From contig JAEUQN010000054.1 in NCBI GenBank assembly GCA_016789725.1, positions 1-38,186 of the forward strand: a stretch of DNA of 38,186 nt. Direction: 5' to 3'. Under the pieces are notes generated by a model that was not told the DNA's origin, ran no database searches, and was given only the letters and a program-made list of their open reading frames with translations. Shown in pieces: positions 1-7,581 of this stretch. The stretch's first letter is position 1; each line of letters begins with the position of its first letter. The translations under genes and the position numbers were made by a program. This DNA is from Blastocatellia bacterium (lineage in GTDB: Bacteria > Acidobacteriota > Blastocatellia > RBC074).

Positions 1-118
1 ATATTGGCATAGGATTTGTTATCTGCATGTTACGACCCGAAGCTGAGACACGGGACGCGCAAGGAAAGAAAAGAAATGCGGTGGGCTAAAAGACCCCATT
101 CTCTTGGAGATAAAGATT

Positions 119-505
119 ATGAATAAATCAATTTACAAATCAGTTTTCGTGTTTATTTTGATGACTAGTACTTTGCTTACCACTGTTGTACCTAGTGTGC
201 TTGCCCAAGGACAACCTCGCACTCGTATTCGTCATATGCGGTATGTTGATGATTATCACCGCGACTCTGACTATCAGGGGGATCGTGTTCGTCGTAATCG
301 AGACTATGATTACGAAAATGATCCCTATTATGATCGCAATCGCAGCAAGAAAGATGGCTTAAAGCGAACAGGTATCGGGGCTGCAATTGGTGCGGCAGGT
401 GGGGGACTTATGGGGGGGCGAAAAGGTGCCTTGATAGGTGGTATTGTTGGTGCAGCAGGTGGCTATATTTATCATAAACAGAAAGAAAATAATCGCCGCT
501 ACTGA
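119..505 (+). CDS. Small secreted glycine-zipper protein
   Basis: No specific function recognised. The protein is about 128 residues. A signal peptide (residues 1-30, hydrophobic core ending VPSVLAQG) is followed by a polar stretch rich in Arg, Asp and Tyr (about 35-80). A C-terminal glycine zipper (about 85-115, alternating Gly/Ala such as AAIGAAGGG and GGIVGAAGG) precedes a basic tail. This layout resembles YMGG-like or 17-kDa-antigen-like glycine-zipper envelope proteins, which insert in or associate with membranes; that is a family-level guess. An upstream in-frame TTG exists at 104, but ATG 119 is preferred because GGAG at 106-109 sits nine bases before it. The gene is convergent with the large receptor gene, and a strong hairpin separates them. 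The Tyr/Asp/Arg-rich middle is compositionally odd for a periplasmic protein and may be disordered. Confidence 0.7.
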   Translation: MNKSIYKSVFVFILMTSTLLTTVVPSVLAQGQPRTRIRHMRYVDDYHRDSDYQGDRVRRNRDYDYENDPYYDRNRSKKDGLKRTGIGAAIGAAGGGLMGGRKGALIGGIVGAAGGYIYHKQKENNRRY

Positions 506-590
506 ACAAAATTTGAGGCCGTCAGAAATGTTGTATCAGTGGGATAGACTCAGTTGCCTGCGGTCAAGTTTGCGTAACTTCACGAACCAA

Positions 591-636
591 AAGGCCAAGA
601 TACCAAAAGCATTAACGCGCTTGGTGTCTTGGCCTT
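591..636. terminator. Bidirectional hairpin terminator between convergent genes
   Basis: A 16-bp inverted repeat has arms at 591-606 and 621-636 (outer ten bases AAGGCCAAGA and TCTTGGCCTT), one G-U wobble and a 14-base loop. It lies in the 149-bp gap between two convergent genes, the expected place for a shared terminator. Neither flank has a strong T-run, so termination may rely on stem stability. A stem this long is very unlikely by chance. Confidence 0.85.
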
Positions 637-654
637 AGAAAAGCAATCGCCTGA

Positions 655-3600
655 TTAGAATGTGAACTTCACCGCTAACTGTAATTGTCGTGGATCGCCA
701 ACGCCTTGTCGCAGGAAGCCGTCAAAATTAAACAGCCCTGGCGTCGTCAGAGGATTGATAAGATTTTTATTATTGAAAGTATTGAACATCTCCACCGTTG
801 GAATCAGCACGAATCGTTCATTGCCAAAGCGGAATGGACGAGATACCCGCCAATCGAAAGAGAAGAACTCGTTGTCTTTACGCGTTGTGTTTCGATTGGT
901 TGCCGTGCGTGCGCCCGGTGTGATTGGTTGTGCGGAACGTGCTTGAATACGCGTGTTCACCTGCAATCCACTGGGAATTTCACCATAAATCAGGAAATTG
1001 AATTTATGGCGAATATCGCGGTCGGACAAAGCATAATCAAGACTTAGATTCCGAATATCAAATGAACGATCAGAGAAGGGGTCACGTTCATTGGAATCGT
1101 CGTCAAGGTCTTTCGACCAGACATAATTAGTATCCATTTGGAATCCGCGTGACAACCGTTTACGAACACCCACTGTAACGCCGCGATAGAGCGATTTACC
1201 CACTGAGCTGGTAATCGCAGTTTCATCCAAATACGGCGCGAAAATGCCCAAACGACCATAATTCAAAAAGCGCGTCAACCGCACGCCTTTGGAATGCGTG
1301 AAGTCCAGATAAAGTGCGGTATCTTTGGCAATCTGTTGCTCAAATTGCACATTCGTTGTGTAAATGCGTGGATTTGTATAATCACGGCTGAACGCGCGCA
1401 CGCCAGAAAAACAAGGGAATGGATTGGTACCCAACGATCCGCTGCACGATTGTGCCGTCGGTGTCAGTACGCCCGGCCAAGTAGGCGCAGGCAAACCGAG
1501 TGCGATCAAATCTGTGTTGCGAAAGATCGTTTGCTGCTGCACACCATTCGTCGTGATTGATCCGACTTGCGACAACATGTTTTGTCGCGCGTTGTAAATC
1601 CCCCAGGATGCACGTAGCACCGATTTGCTGTTATTCGCAATGTCCCAGGCGAAGCCGACACGCGGCTGAAACATCTTCCATTGATCGGGCAATGTCCCAT
1701 CCGATGGGAAACGTGGATCGTTCAAGAACAAACCGTAAGCTGTTTTTGATGGATCAACCGCTGGGTTCGGCAACACCTGCGCTTCCCACCGTAGACCAAA
1801 TTGCCACGTAAAGCCGGGCCGCCATTGCCATTTATCCTGCACAAATGCAGCAAATTCATCATTATTGATGTCTGACGCACCTGCCGCATCGGTAGCAGGA
1901 CCATTGGGACCTGCCCCTTGCAAATACAATAGTAATGGTCCGCCTGTAGTCGTAGCTCCATTAGGGCAATTGCCGGATGCTGCAATGTAGGTTCCATCCG
2001 AGCAACCTTTGATATTTGGCCCGAATCCTGCGCCTAAGGTGGCAGGCGAGGCATAACGCAAAAAGCCTGTCACACTGTCGAAGATGTAACGCGCTGTAAA
2101 GAAGCCGCGAAAGACCTGCGCATTGTTGCTGCGAATATATTCGCCGCCCAATTTGACGTTATGTTGTCCGGCGATAATGGAGAAGCTGTCACGTACCTGT
2201 ACGCGCTGGAACACTTCATCTACGCCTGGCTGCATGAAAAATGGGCTGCCAAAACGGAAAGTGGTCGCAAACCCCATCGCCGTGTCTGCGGGAATGTTTG
2301 ATTGCACCGCACTGCGCGGGCGATCTTCGCGTGAATAAGTGGCGTGGAATTCATTGAGCTTCGTGCTGGACAAAGACGTATACAGATTCCAGTTCATCAC
2401 GTGAATTTTGCCTGGCCCTTCGATACCGTTTGCTGAGTTGCCATACGTTGCGACATCGAAGGTTTCGTTATCTTTGCGCGAGCGGCTGAAATTATAGGAA
2501 AATGAAAGATCATTAGCGTCATTCAGTTTCCAATCTAGCTTGCCCAAAAAGGCTGAAGTGTTGACGGGTTTCTTTAGGGGCAATCCTTCATCCTGCTGGC
2601 GCGTCGTTTTGAAGAAATTGATAAGAGCAAGGCGTTGGCAGTCGGCGCTGCCATTAATCAGTGTTTCGTTCGCTTGAATGGTCGGCGCTTGCACACTGCA
2701 AGGCGTTCCAATTGGCGCACTCAAATTTGCCCGAGTAAAATTGCCTGTGATTTGCTCAAATGCGCCAAAGAAAAATGCCTTGTCCTTCACAATTGGGCCA
2801 CCAAAGGTGCCACCAAATTGTTCACGGTGAAAATCAGTCAGCGAGTTTCCATCTGAGGTTTTTGCCGTCAGATTTTCCAGGCGCTGGAAGTGAAAGATTG
2901 TTCCGCGAAAGTCATTCGTTCCTGATTTAGTGATGACGTTCACGACGCCTCCAGCGGTGCGTCCGAATTCTGCTGACGCGCCAGTAGCAACGACCTGAAA
3001 CTCTTTGATTGCGTCCAATGTGATGTCAATGGCCGCGCGTTGTCCACCGACCTGTTCGCCGAAAAAGCCGTTGTTATAATCACCGCCATCCAAACTAATG
3101 TTATTGAAAACCCCACGTTGCCCAGCAAAATTGACGACATCCCCATCCGGCCCTTGGGTGACGCTGACACCCGGCGTGAGTGTCAGCATGTCTAGAAATT
3201 TGCGCCCCAGCACTGGCGTGTTGGACACCGCCACTTCATTAAGCGTGGAACTGGATTCGGTTTTTGTGTTGTCAATGGTCGGCGCACTGGTGATCGTGAT
3301 GGTTTCCTCCACCGCTGAGATTTTCATTTGCAATGACAGACTAATTGTTTGTCCAACGGTTAAAGACAGTGCTTCTTGCCGCAGTTTGGCATAACCTTGC
3401 TTGATCACATCTAACGTGTAGCGCCCAGGCTGCAATTGCAAAAAGACGAAGCGGCCATCACCATCTGTGACTAAGACTCTGGAGAGATTGGTATCAGGAT
3501 TTTTGACTTCAACATTTGCGCCCGGCACAACTGCGCCAGCCTGATCGGTCACCATTCCTTGGATGACGCCTGTTGTCATTTGGGTTTGTGCAAAAGTAGT

Positions 3601-3657
3601 TAGGGGAAACAGAAATAGAAATAAGAGGCAATAGCCCCATCCTGGGTTAGATTTCAT
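655..3657 (-). CDS. TonB-dependent receptor-like outer-membrane protein with carboxypeptidase-regulatory domain (Oar-like)
   Basis: This is a large outer-membrane beta-barrel protein of about 1000 residues. In order it has a signal peptide (1-24, ending TTFAQ), a carboxypeptidase-regulatory/Ig-like domain (about 29-113, with GMVTDQAGAVVPGANVEV), a TonB plug-like domain (about 125-260, including LTPGVSVTQG and GGVVNVITKSGTN), and a long barrel rich in aromatic alternating strands. It ends in Phe (VKFTF), the usual BAM-recognised C-terminus. This architecture is typical of the Oar-like receptor families expanded in Acidobacteriota. The substrate cannot be read from sequence, and oligosaccharides or peptides are both possible. 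The reading frame stays open to a TTG at 3750, but ATG 3657 is preferred: AAGGAG (3666-3671) sits at good distance, the signal peptide then starts properly, and a promoter overlaps the TTG. A neighbouring ATG at 3663 is too close to the Shine-Dalgarno sequence. Confidence 0.9.
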   Translation of the reverse strand: MKSNPGWGYCLLFLFLFPLTTFAQTQMTTGVIQGMVTDQAGAVVPGANVEVKNPDTNLSRVLVTDGDGRFVFLQLQPGRYTLDVIKQGYAKLRQEALSLTVGQTISLSLQMKISAVEETITITSAPTIDNTKTESSSTLNEVAVSNTPVLGRKFLDMLTLTPGVSVTQGPDGDVVNFAGQRGVFNNISLDGGDYNNGFFGEQVGGQRAAIDITLDAIKEFQVVATGASAEFGRTAGGVVNVITKSGTNDFRGTIFHFQRLENLTAKTSDGNSLTDFHREQFGGTFGGPIVKDKAFFFGAFEQITGNFTRANLSAPIGTPCSVQAPTIQANETLINGSADCQRLALINFFKTTRQQDEGLPLKKPVNTSAFLGKLDWKLNDANDLSFSYNFSRSRKDNETFDVATYGNSANGIEGPGKIHVMNWNLYTSLSSTKLNEFHATYSREDRPRSAVQSNIPADTAMGFATTFRFGSPFFMQPGVDEVFQRVQVRDSFSIIAGQHNVKLGGEYIRSNNAQVFRGFFTARYIFDSVTGFLRYASPATLGAGFGPNIKGCSDGTYIAASGNCPNGATTTGGPLLLYLQGAGPNGPATDAAGASDINNDEFAAFVQDKWQWRPGFTWQFGLRWEAQVLPNPAVDPSKTAYGLFLNDPRFPSDGTLPDQWKMFQPRVGFAWDIANNSKSVLRASWGIYNARQNMLSQVGSITTNGVQQQTIFRNTDLIALGLPAPTWPGVLTPTAQSCSGSLGTNPFPCFSGVRAFSRDYTNPRIYTTNVQFEQQIAKDTALYLDFTHSKGVRLTRFLNYGRLGIFAPYLDETAITSSVGKSLYRGVTVGVRKRLSRGFQMDTNYVWSKDLDDDSNERDPFSDRSFDIRNLSLDYALSDRDIRHKFNFLIYGEIPSGLQVNTRIQARSAQPITPGARTATNRNTTRKDNEFFSFDWRVSRPFRFGNERFVLIPTVEMFNTFNNKNLINPLTTPGLFNFDGFLRQGVGDPRQLQLAVKFTF

Positions 3658-3721
3658 TGGCATGCTCCTTCTCGAAAGACTTGAGTCCGGGTTCGGGTGT
3701 GACATCGTATTTGGTGGACAA

Positions 3722-3750
3722 ATTGTAAGAGGCGATACCTCATTCAGCAA
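3722..3750 (-). promoter_or_regulatory. Candidate sigma-70-like promoter for the receptor gene
   Basis: On the minus strand, a -35-like TTGCTG (3745-3750) is separated by exactly 17 bases from a good -10, TACAAT (3722-3727). Transcription would start near 3715, giving a leader of about 55-60 bases to ATG 3657. The -35 matches only three of six consensus bases. The overlap with the TTG at 3750 argues against that codon being a start. Confidence 0.45.
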
Positions 3751-3833
3751 GAGCGGGAATGGATTTAAGGCGTTAAATTGAAGTTAATTGCAGGTTTGGG
3801 AACACTAGTATTGACGGGTCTGTGCTGTGTTTT

Positions 3834-3852
3834 GAAGCAAGTATGTTGCTTC
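3834..3852. promoter_or_regulatory. Inverted repeat, possible operator
   Basis: A perfect 7-bp inverted repeat, GAAGCAA / TTGCTTC, has a 5-base spacer. It sits 39 bases upstream of the -35 of the rightward promoter candidate and 84 bases from that of the leftward one. It could bind a dimeric regulator. Repeats of this size are expected by chance several times in 38 kb, so position is the main argument. Confidence 0.3.
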
Positions 3853-3890
3853 GGAATTGAAGTCCTGAATCAGGCGGAGCGGCAGTAATT

Positions 3891-3939
3891 TTGACATTCC
3901 TACCATGCATCTTCACAATGCGGGGAGACGCGTTATATT
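3891..3939 (+). promoter_or_regulatory. Two overlapping sigma-70-like promoter candidates for the DDAH gene
   Basis: P1 has a perfect -35 TTGACA (3891-3896), a 17-base spacer and CACAAT (3914-3919). P2 has TTCACA (3912-3917), a 16-base spacer and TATATT (3934-3939), each matching five of six consensus bases. They share bases, so they may be alternatives. Both lie just upstream of the ribosome-binding site of the dimethylarginine hydrolase. Confidence 0.55.
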
Positions 3940-3972
3940 TTCAAAAATCATTCGAGATTAGTGGAGGAAGTG

Positions 3973-4737
3973 TTGCACTATAAAATTGCCATCTCACGCA
4001 AACCGGGACGCTCTTTTGGTGATGGCATCACAACTGCGAATCTTGGCAGGCCGGATATTGCTCTTGCTTTAGAACAGCATGCGCAATATGTCACGGCGCT
4101 CAAATCGTGTGGTCTTGAGGTCATTGATCTGGATGCGGACGAGAACTTTCCCGATGGCTGTTTTGTCGAAGATACGGCACTCATTACCTCCGAATTTGCT
4201 GTCATCACGAATCCCGGAGCACCAAGCAGAAGGGGCGAAACGTCTTCGATCATTCCTCGGCTGGAACCATATCGTCCGCTCAGGTTTTTGCCTGCTTCCG
4301 TGACTTTGGATGGTGGTGATGTGCTATTGATCGATAAGAATTTTTACGTCGGCATTTCGGCTCGCACAACGATGGACGCGGCGTCAGCCTTGGGCGAAAT
4401 CGTGCAGCCGCATGGCTATGAAGTCATCTCTGTTGTGGTACAGGATATTTTGCATTTAAAAACAGGCGTTTGTTTGGTGGGAGATGACACCTTGGTCACA
4501 ACGCAGAAATTCGCCCATTGCCAAGAGTTTCAAAACTACAAAAAGATCGTGACGTTACCAGAGGAAGATTACGCTGCTAATTGTTTGCGCATCAATGATC
4601 ACATTGTGATAGCGGCGGGGTTCCCGGATTTGAAAGATGAGCTACAACAACTTAACCTGCCGGTGCTGGAAGTTGAAATGAGTGAGTTCAGAAAGATGGA
4701 TGGCGGGCTGACCTGTTCATCCTTACTGGTGCAATAA
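3973..4737 (+). CDS. ddaH: Dimethylarginine dimethylaminohydrolase (DDAH)
   Basis: The enzyme hydrolyses N-omega-methylated arginines to citrulline and methylamine or dimethylamine; it is a cytosolic member of the guanidino-group-modifying superfamily. The protein is 254 residues, normal for bacterial DDAH. The conserved N-terminus RKPGRSF.DGIT (9-20), FVED (64-67), LDGGD (112-116), LHLKTG (160-165) and the terminal GG.TCSSL carry the expected Asp113, His161 and Cys248. These align with Glu114/His162/Cys249 of the Pseudomonas enzyme as I recall it, with Asp in place of Glu. Arginine deiminases share the fold but are much longer. The frame is open from GTG 3961, but the only good Shine-Dalgarno sequence (GGAGG, 3963-3967) lies inside that extension and points to TTG 3973, giving the usual MHYKIAISRKPG start. 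The sialidase-like gene follows after 10 bases, so the two probably form one transcript. Confidence 0.88.
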   Translation: MHYKIAISRKPGRSFGDGITTANLGRPDIALALEQHAQYVTALKSCGLEVIDLDADENFPDGCFVEDTALITSEFAVITNPGAPSRRGETSSIIPRLEPYRPLRFLPASVTLDGGDVLLIDKNFYVGISARTTMDAASALGEIVQPHGYEVISVVVQDILHLKTGVCLVGDDTLVTTQKFAHCQEFQNYKKIVTLPEEDYAANCLRINDHIVIAAGFPDLKDELQQLNLPVLEVEMSEFRKMDGGLTCSSLLVQ

Positions 4738-4747
4738 AAGTAACCTT

Positions 4748-6001
4748 ATGAAAACTATCTTTGTGATGATTAGCTTTTGTTTATTAGCTTTTGCACCTGT
4801 TTGTGGGCAAACAAAAGCAAAACCGTTTCTCGAATCTGAAATGATTTTTCCGCTCGAACATTGGCACAACCACGCGTCGGCTATTGTTGAAGCGCCGAAC
4901 GGAGACTTGCTCGTTTGCTGGTTTCACGGTTCTGGCGAGAGGCAGGCCGACGATGTGATTGTTGAAGGGGCGCGCAAGAAAAAAGGTGCAAAACAATGGT
5001 CGCCGCGCTTTACGATGGCGGATACCCCCGGCTACCCCGACACGAATTGCACAATGTTCGTTGATCCACAAGGACGACTCTGGCTGATGTGGCCGACGAT
5101 CATGGCGAATTTGTGGGAAAGCGCGTTGATGAAATACAAAATCGCTTCGCGTTGGACCGGGGATGGCGCTCCGAAATGGGATGTCCAGGAAGTTTTGCAT
5201 GTCACACCGGGTCAGGAATTCGTGGATGGTGTGAACAAAGCAATGGATCAGCTTGAAAACACAAATGCACAGTCGTCCGAGTATCCGCGCGAGAACTTAC
5301 AAGCCTATATCGCGCGAATGCGCAAAATGGCTGCTGACAAGCTCACGCGCCGCATCGGCTGGATGACGCGCGCGCATCCGTTTGTAGTGGATAATAAACG
5401 CCTGATTGTGCCGCTCTATTCGGATGGCTTTTCGATTTCATTGATGGCTATTACGGATGATTGGGGCAGGACGTGGCACACCAGCACGCCGTTGGTGGGC
5501 GGCGGTAATATTCAACCGAGCATCGTGCGCAAGAAAGACGGCACGCTGTACACATTGATGCGCGACAATGGCCCCGCGCCGAAACGTCTGCACCAAAGCG
5601 AATCCAAGGACAACGGCGAAACGTGGTCGCCCGTCACCGACAGCGAGCATCCAAACCCCGGCGCTGGCGCAGAAATTATTAGCTTGCGCAATGATCATTG
5701 GGCATTGATTTACAACGACCTCGAACGCGGTCGCCACAGTCTTGCTGTAGCAATTTCCGATGACGAAGGCAAAACCTGGAAATGGAAACGCCATCTTGAA
5801 CTTGACGCTTCGGGGGCCGAAGCTGGTTCGTTTCACTACCCGTCACTCATCCAGGCCAAAGACGGTACCTTGCACGCAACCTATAGTTATTTTGTGAACA
5901 AAAAAGAAGTGAGTTTAGATAAAGATGGCAAACCAATGCGTAAGACAATTAAGCATGCGCATTTCAATGAAGAGTGGGTGATGGAAGGCGACCGCAAATA
6001 A
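4748..6001 (+). CDS. Secreted sialidase-fold (BNR/Asp-box) hydrolase-like protein
   Basis: A probably exported six-bladed propeller protein of 417 residues. It has a signal peptide (1-21, core FVMISFCLLAFAP, cleavage near VCGQ) and three Asp boxes of the S.D.G.TW type: ITDDWGRTW (about 235-243), SKDNGETW (286-293) and ISDDEGKTW (336-344). The C-terminal HYPSL.Q.KDGTLH block is typical of BNR_2/sialidase-family proteins from Planctomycetes, Bacteroidetes and Acidobacteriota. The canonical GH33 N-terminal Arg-Ile-Pro motif is not obvious, so true sialidase activity is unproven; another glycosidase activity or glycan binding is possible. A Lys/Arg-rich insertion at about 158-203 is unusual for the fold. 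It follows the DDAH gene closely and is convergent with the amino-sugar salvage operon, with only three bases between the stop codons. No strong Shine-Dalgarno sequence is visible. Confidence 0.75.
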   Translation: MKTIFVMISFCLLAFAPVCGQTKAKPFLESEMIFPLEHWHNHASAIVEAPNGDLLVCWFHGSGERQADDVIVEGARKKKGAKQWSPRFTMADTPGYPDTNCTMFVDPQGRLWLMWPTIMANLWESALMKYKIASRWTGDGAPKWDVQEVLHVTPGQEFVDGVNKAMDQLENTNAQSSEYPRENLQAYIARMRKMAADKLTRRIGWMTRAHPFVVDNKRLIVPLYSDGFSISLMAITDDWGRTWHTSTPLVGGGNIQPSIVRKKDGTLYTLMRDNGPAPKRLHQSESKDNGETWSPVTDSEHPNPGAGAEIISLRNDHWALIYNDLERGRHSLAVAISDDEGKTWKWKRHLELDASGAEAGSFHYPSLIQAKDGTLHATYSYFVNKKEVSLDKDGKPMRKTIKHAHFNEEWVMEGDRK

Positions 6002-6004
6002 CAC

Positions 6005-6634
6005 TCACACGACGATGTCATATTGCCTTAATTCTTCACGTAGTGCGGCGTGGTTTTGGAAGTGAATGGCATTCCAGCCAAATGCTCGCGCCGCTTCGGC
6101 ATTGGCCAATAAATCATCAATAAACAAGCACTCTTGCGGATCAGCGTTGAGATATTCTGTGGCTAGTGCGAAGGCGTTCCAATCAGGCTTGGCCGCCCGA
6201 ATTAAGTGTGACGCGATGGTCTTCTCGAAGAATTGAAACGCGCGGTAATGCTGTGTCATGTGATTCCAATGAATCTCATGAGTATTGGAAAAGCAGGCGA
6301 GCTTTTTTTGTTTTGATAAAGCCGCGAGGAGGTCAAGCATTTGCGCATCTTCGCCCTGAATAATAAGCATTTTCAGCGCAATGATTTCTTCGTGGTTGAG
6401 AGGTTTGTTGAGAATTTGCGCGACTTGCCGCACATAATCCGACGCCGTGAACAGCCCCAATTCCAGCCGGGCATTGATGGAGAACCCGCTTTCATCCGGC
6501 GCAGATAAATAGGCTTTGATAACCTCGGGGTCTGTTTCACTTTGCTGTGTGAGTGCGAGCAAAGCCCCATCAATATTGAGCTTCACCACCACGCCGCCAA
6601 GATCAAAGATTACCCACCGAATGTTGTTTGGCAT
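6005..6634 (-). CDS. HAD-superfamily hydrolase (phosphatase-like, subfamily IA)
   Basis: A cytosolic haloacid-dehalogenase-fold protein of 209 residues. Motif I is VIFDLGGVV with nucleophile Asp11, motif II is CFSNT with Ser116, motif III is Lys149 in AAKPD, and motif IV is LFIDD (Asp173-Asp174). The residue two after the nucleophile is Gly, not the usual general-acid Asp. The same FDLG form occurs in YihX-type glucose-1-phosphatases, so it may still be a sugar phosphatase. It is the last gene of an operon with the kinase and MurQ; ATG 6634 lies two bases after the murQ stop, which indicates translational coupling. A TTG at 6640 overlapping the murQ stop is an alternative start. A role in dephosphorylating an amino-sugar phosphate is inferred from context only. 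Confidence 0.75.
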   Translation of the reverse strand: MPNNIRWVIFDLGGVVVKLNIDGALLALTQQSETDPEVIKAYLSAPDESGFSINARLELGLFTASDYVRQVAQILNKPLNHEEIIALKMLIIQGEDAQMLDLLAALSKQKKLACFSNTHEIHWNHMTQHYRAFQFFEKTIASHLIRAAKPDWNAFALATEYLNADPQECLFIDDLLANAEAARAFGWNAIHFQNHAALREELRQYDIVV

Positions 6635-6636
6635 AA

Positions 6637-7530
6637 TCAATTTATCCGCAATGATTCGACCGCAGGTGCGACCAATTGGTTAGTTTGGGTTAGCGCCGCT
6701 TCTGCCTCTTCTCGCTTCACATTCGCTTGTTGCATTACTAACGCCACAGGTAATTTCCAATCCGCCGCTTCCAATACCGCGCGTGCCTCCGCTTCATCCA
6801 CGTTGCATTCGTCTTTCACAATGCTGACAGCGCGTTCGCGCAGCTTGATATTTTTTGTTTGCATATTAGCCATGCGGTTGCCCTTCACATAGCCAAGCCG
6901 CACCATCGCCATCGTCGAAAGCATATTCAGCACGAGTTTTTGTGCTGTGCCGGATTTCAGCCGCGTTGACCCAGCGATCACTTCGGGGCCGACAATCGGT
7001 TCAATTGGAATTTCCACTGCTGCGGCTAGCGCTGTGTTGGCGTTGCAGGTAATGCACGCGGTCAATGCGCCAATGTGGCGCGCGTATTCAACTGCACCAA
7101 TGGTATATGGCGTGCGCCCGCTCGCAGCAATCCCGATGACGACATCGTTGGCATTCACCTTGCGCGCTTGCAAATCCGTAGCTCCCGCTGCGCGATCATC
7201 TTCCGAAGCCTCGACGGCTTTGTAACAGGCCTCATAGCCGCCCGCGATGATGCCTTGTACCAGCTCTGGCGAAACACCAAACGTCGGCGGACATTCCGAA
7301 GCGTCAAGTACGCCTAAGCGCCCGCTTGTGCCTGTGCCGACATAAATCAATCGGCCTCCACGTGCAAGCCGTTCGACAATCGCATCTACGGTCTTTGCAA
7401 TCGCAGGTAGAACTTGCTCAATGGCGTCGGCTACTTTTTGGTCTTCGGCATTGATGATGCGCAAGGCTTCGAGTGTGGGAAGACGGTCAATTTCTGAGGT
7501 ATTGGGATTGGCTTGTTCGGTGGTCGTCAT
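6637..7530 (-). CDS. murQ: N-acetylmuramic acid 6-phosphate etherase MurQ
   Basis: The enzyme removes the D-lactyl ether from MurNAc-6-phosphate to give GlcNAc-6-phosphate and D-lactate during peptidoglycan-sugar recycling in the cytosol. The protein has 297 residues, the normal length. It has the SIS fold with LIYVGTGTSGRLGVLDASECPPTF (about 61-84), VEASEDD (106-112), GIAASGRTPY and the strongly conserved STRLKSGTAQKLVLNMLST block. Glu79 and Glu110 occupy the places of the two catalytic glutamates known in the E. coli enzyme. The gene lies downstream of a BadF-type kinase that would supply its substrate and directly upstream of a HAD hydrolase. No strong Shine-Dalgarno sequence precedes ATG 7530. 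Confidence 0.96.
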   Translation of the reverse strand: MTTTEQANPNTSEIDRLPTLEALRIINAEDQKVADAIEQVLPAIAKTVDAIVERLARGGRLIYVGTGTSGRLGVLDASECPPTFGVSPELVQGIIAGGYEACYKAVEASEDDRAAGATDLQARKVNANDVVIGIAASGRTPYTIGAVEYARHIGALTACITCNANTALAAAVEIPIEPIVGPEVIAGSTRLKSGTAQKLVLNMLSTMAMVRLGYVKGNRMANMQTKNIKLRERAVSIVKDECNVDEAEARAVLEAADWKLPVALVMQQANVKREEAEAALTQTNQLVAPAVESLRIN

Positions 7531-7581
7531 GGTTGTTTGGGTTAGGAAGAGGTTTCCCAGGTTGATCGGCTGCCCACCTCA

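Larger units (their letters stand above)
3658..3972. other. Divergent intergenic region between receptor and DDAH genes
   Basis: This region of about 315 bp contains no convincing coding sequence. It holds the receptor promoter candidate, an inverted repeat at 3834-3852, three copies of TTGAAG (3778, 3832, 3857), and two overlapping promoter candidates for the rightward genes. The layout suggests shared control of both transcription units, which is an inference. Confidence 0.5.

Noticed and set aside
1..118. Possible promoter (TTGGCA near position 4) for the first gene
   Set aside because: No -10 element at proper spacing is convincing, and the region is cut by the window edge.
685..3394. 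Several open frames of 60-120 codons on the plus strand opposite the receptor gene
   Set aside because: They are antisense shadows of a clearly conserved gene and lack ribosome-binding sites and recognisable domains.
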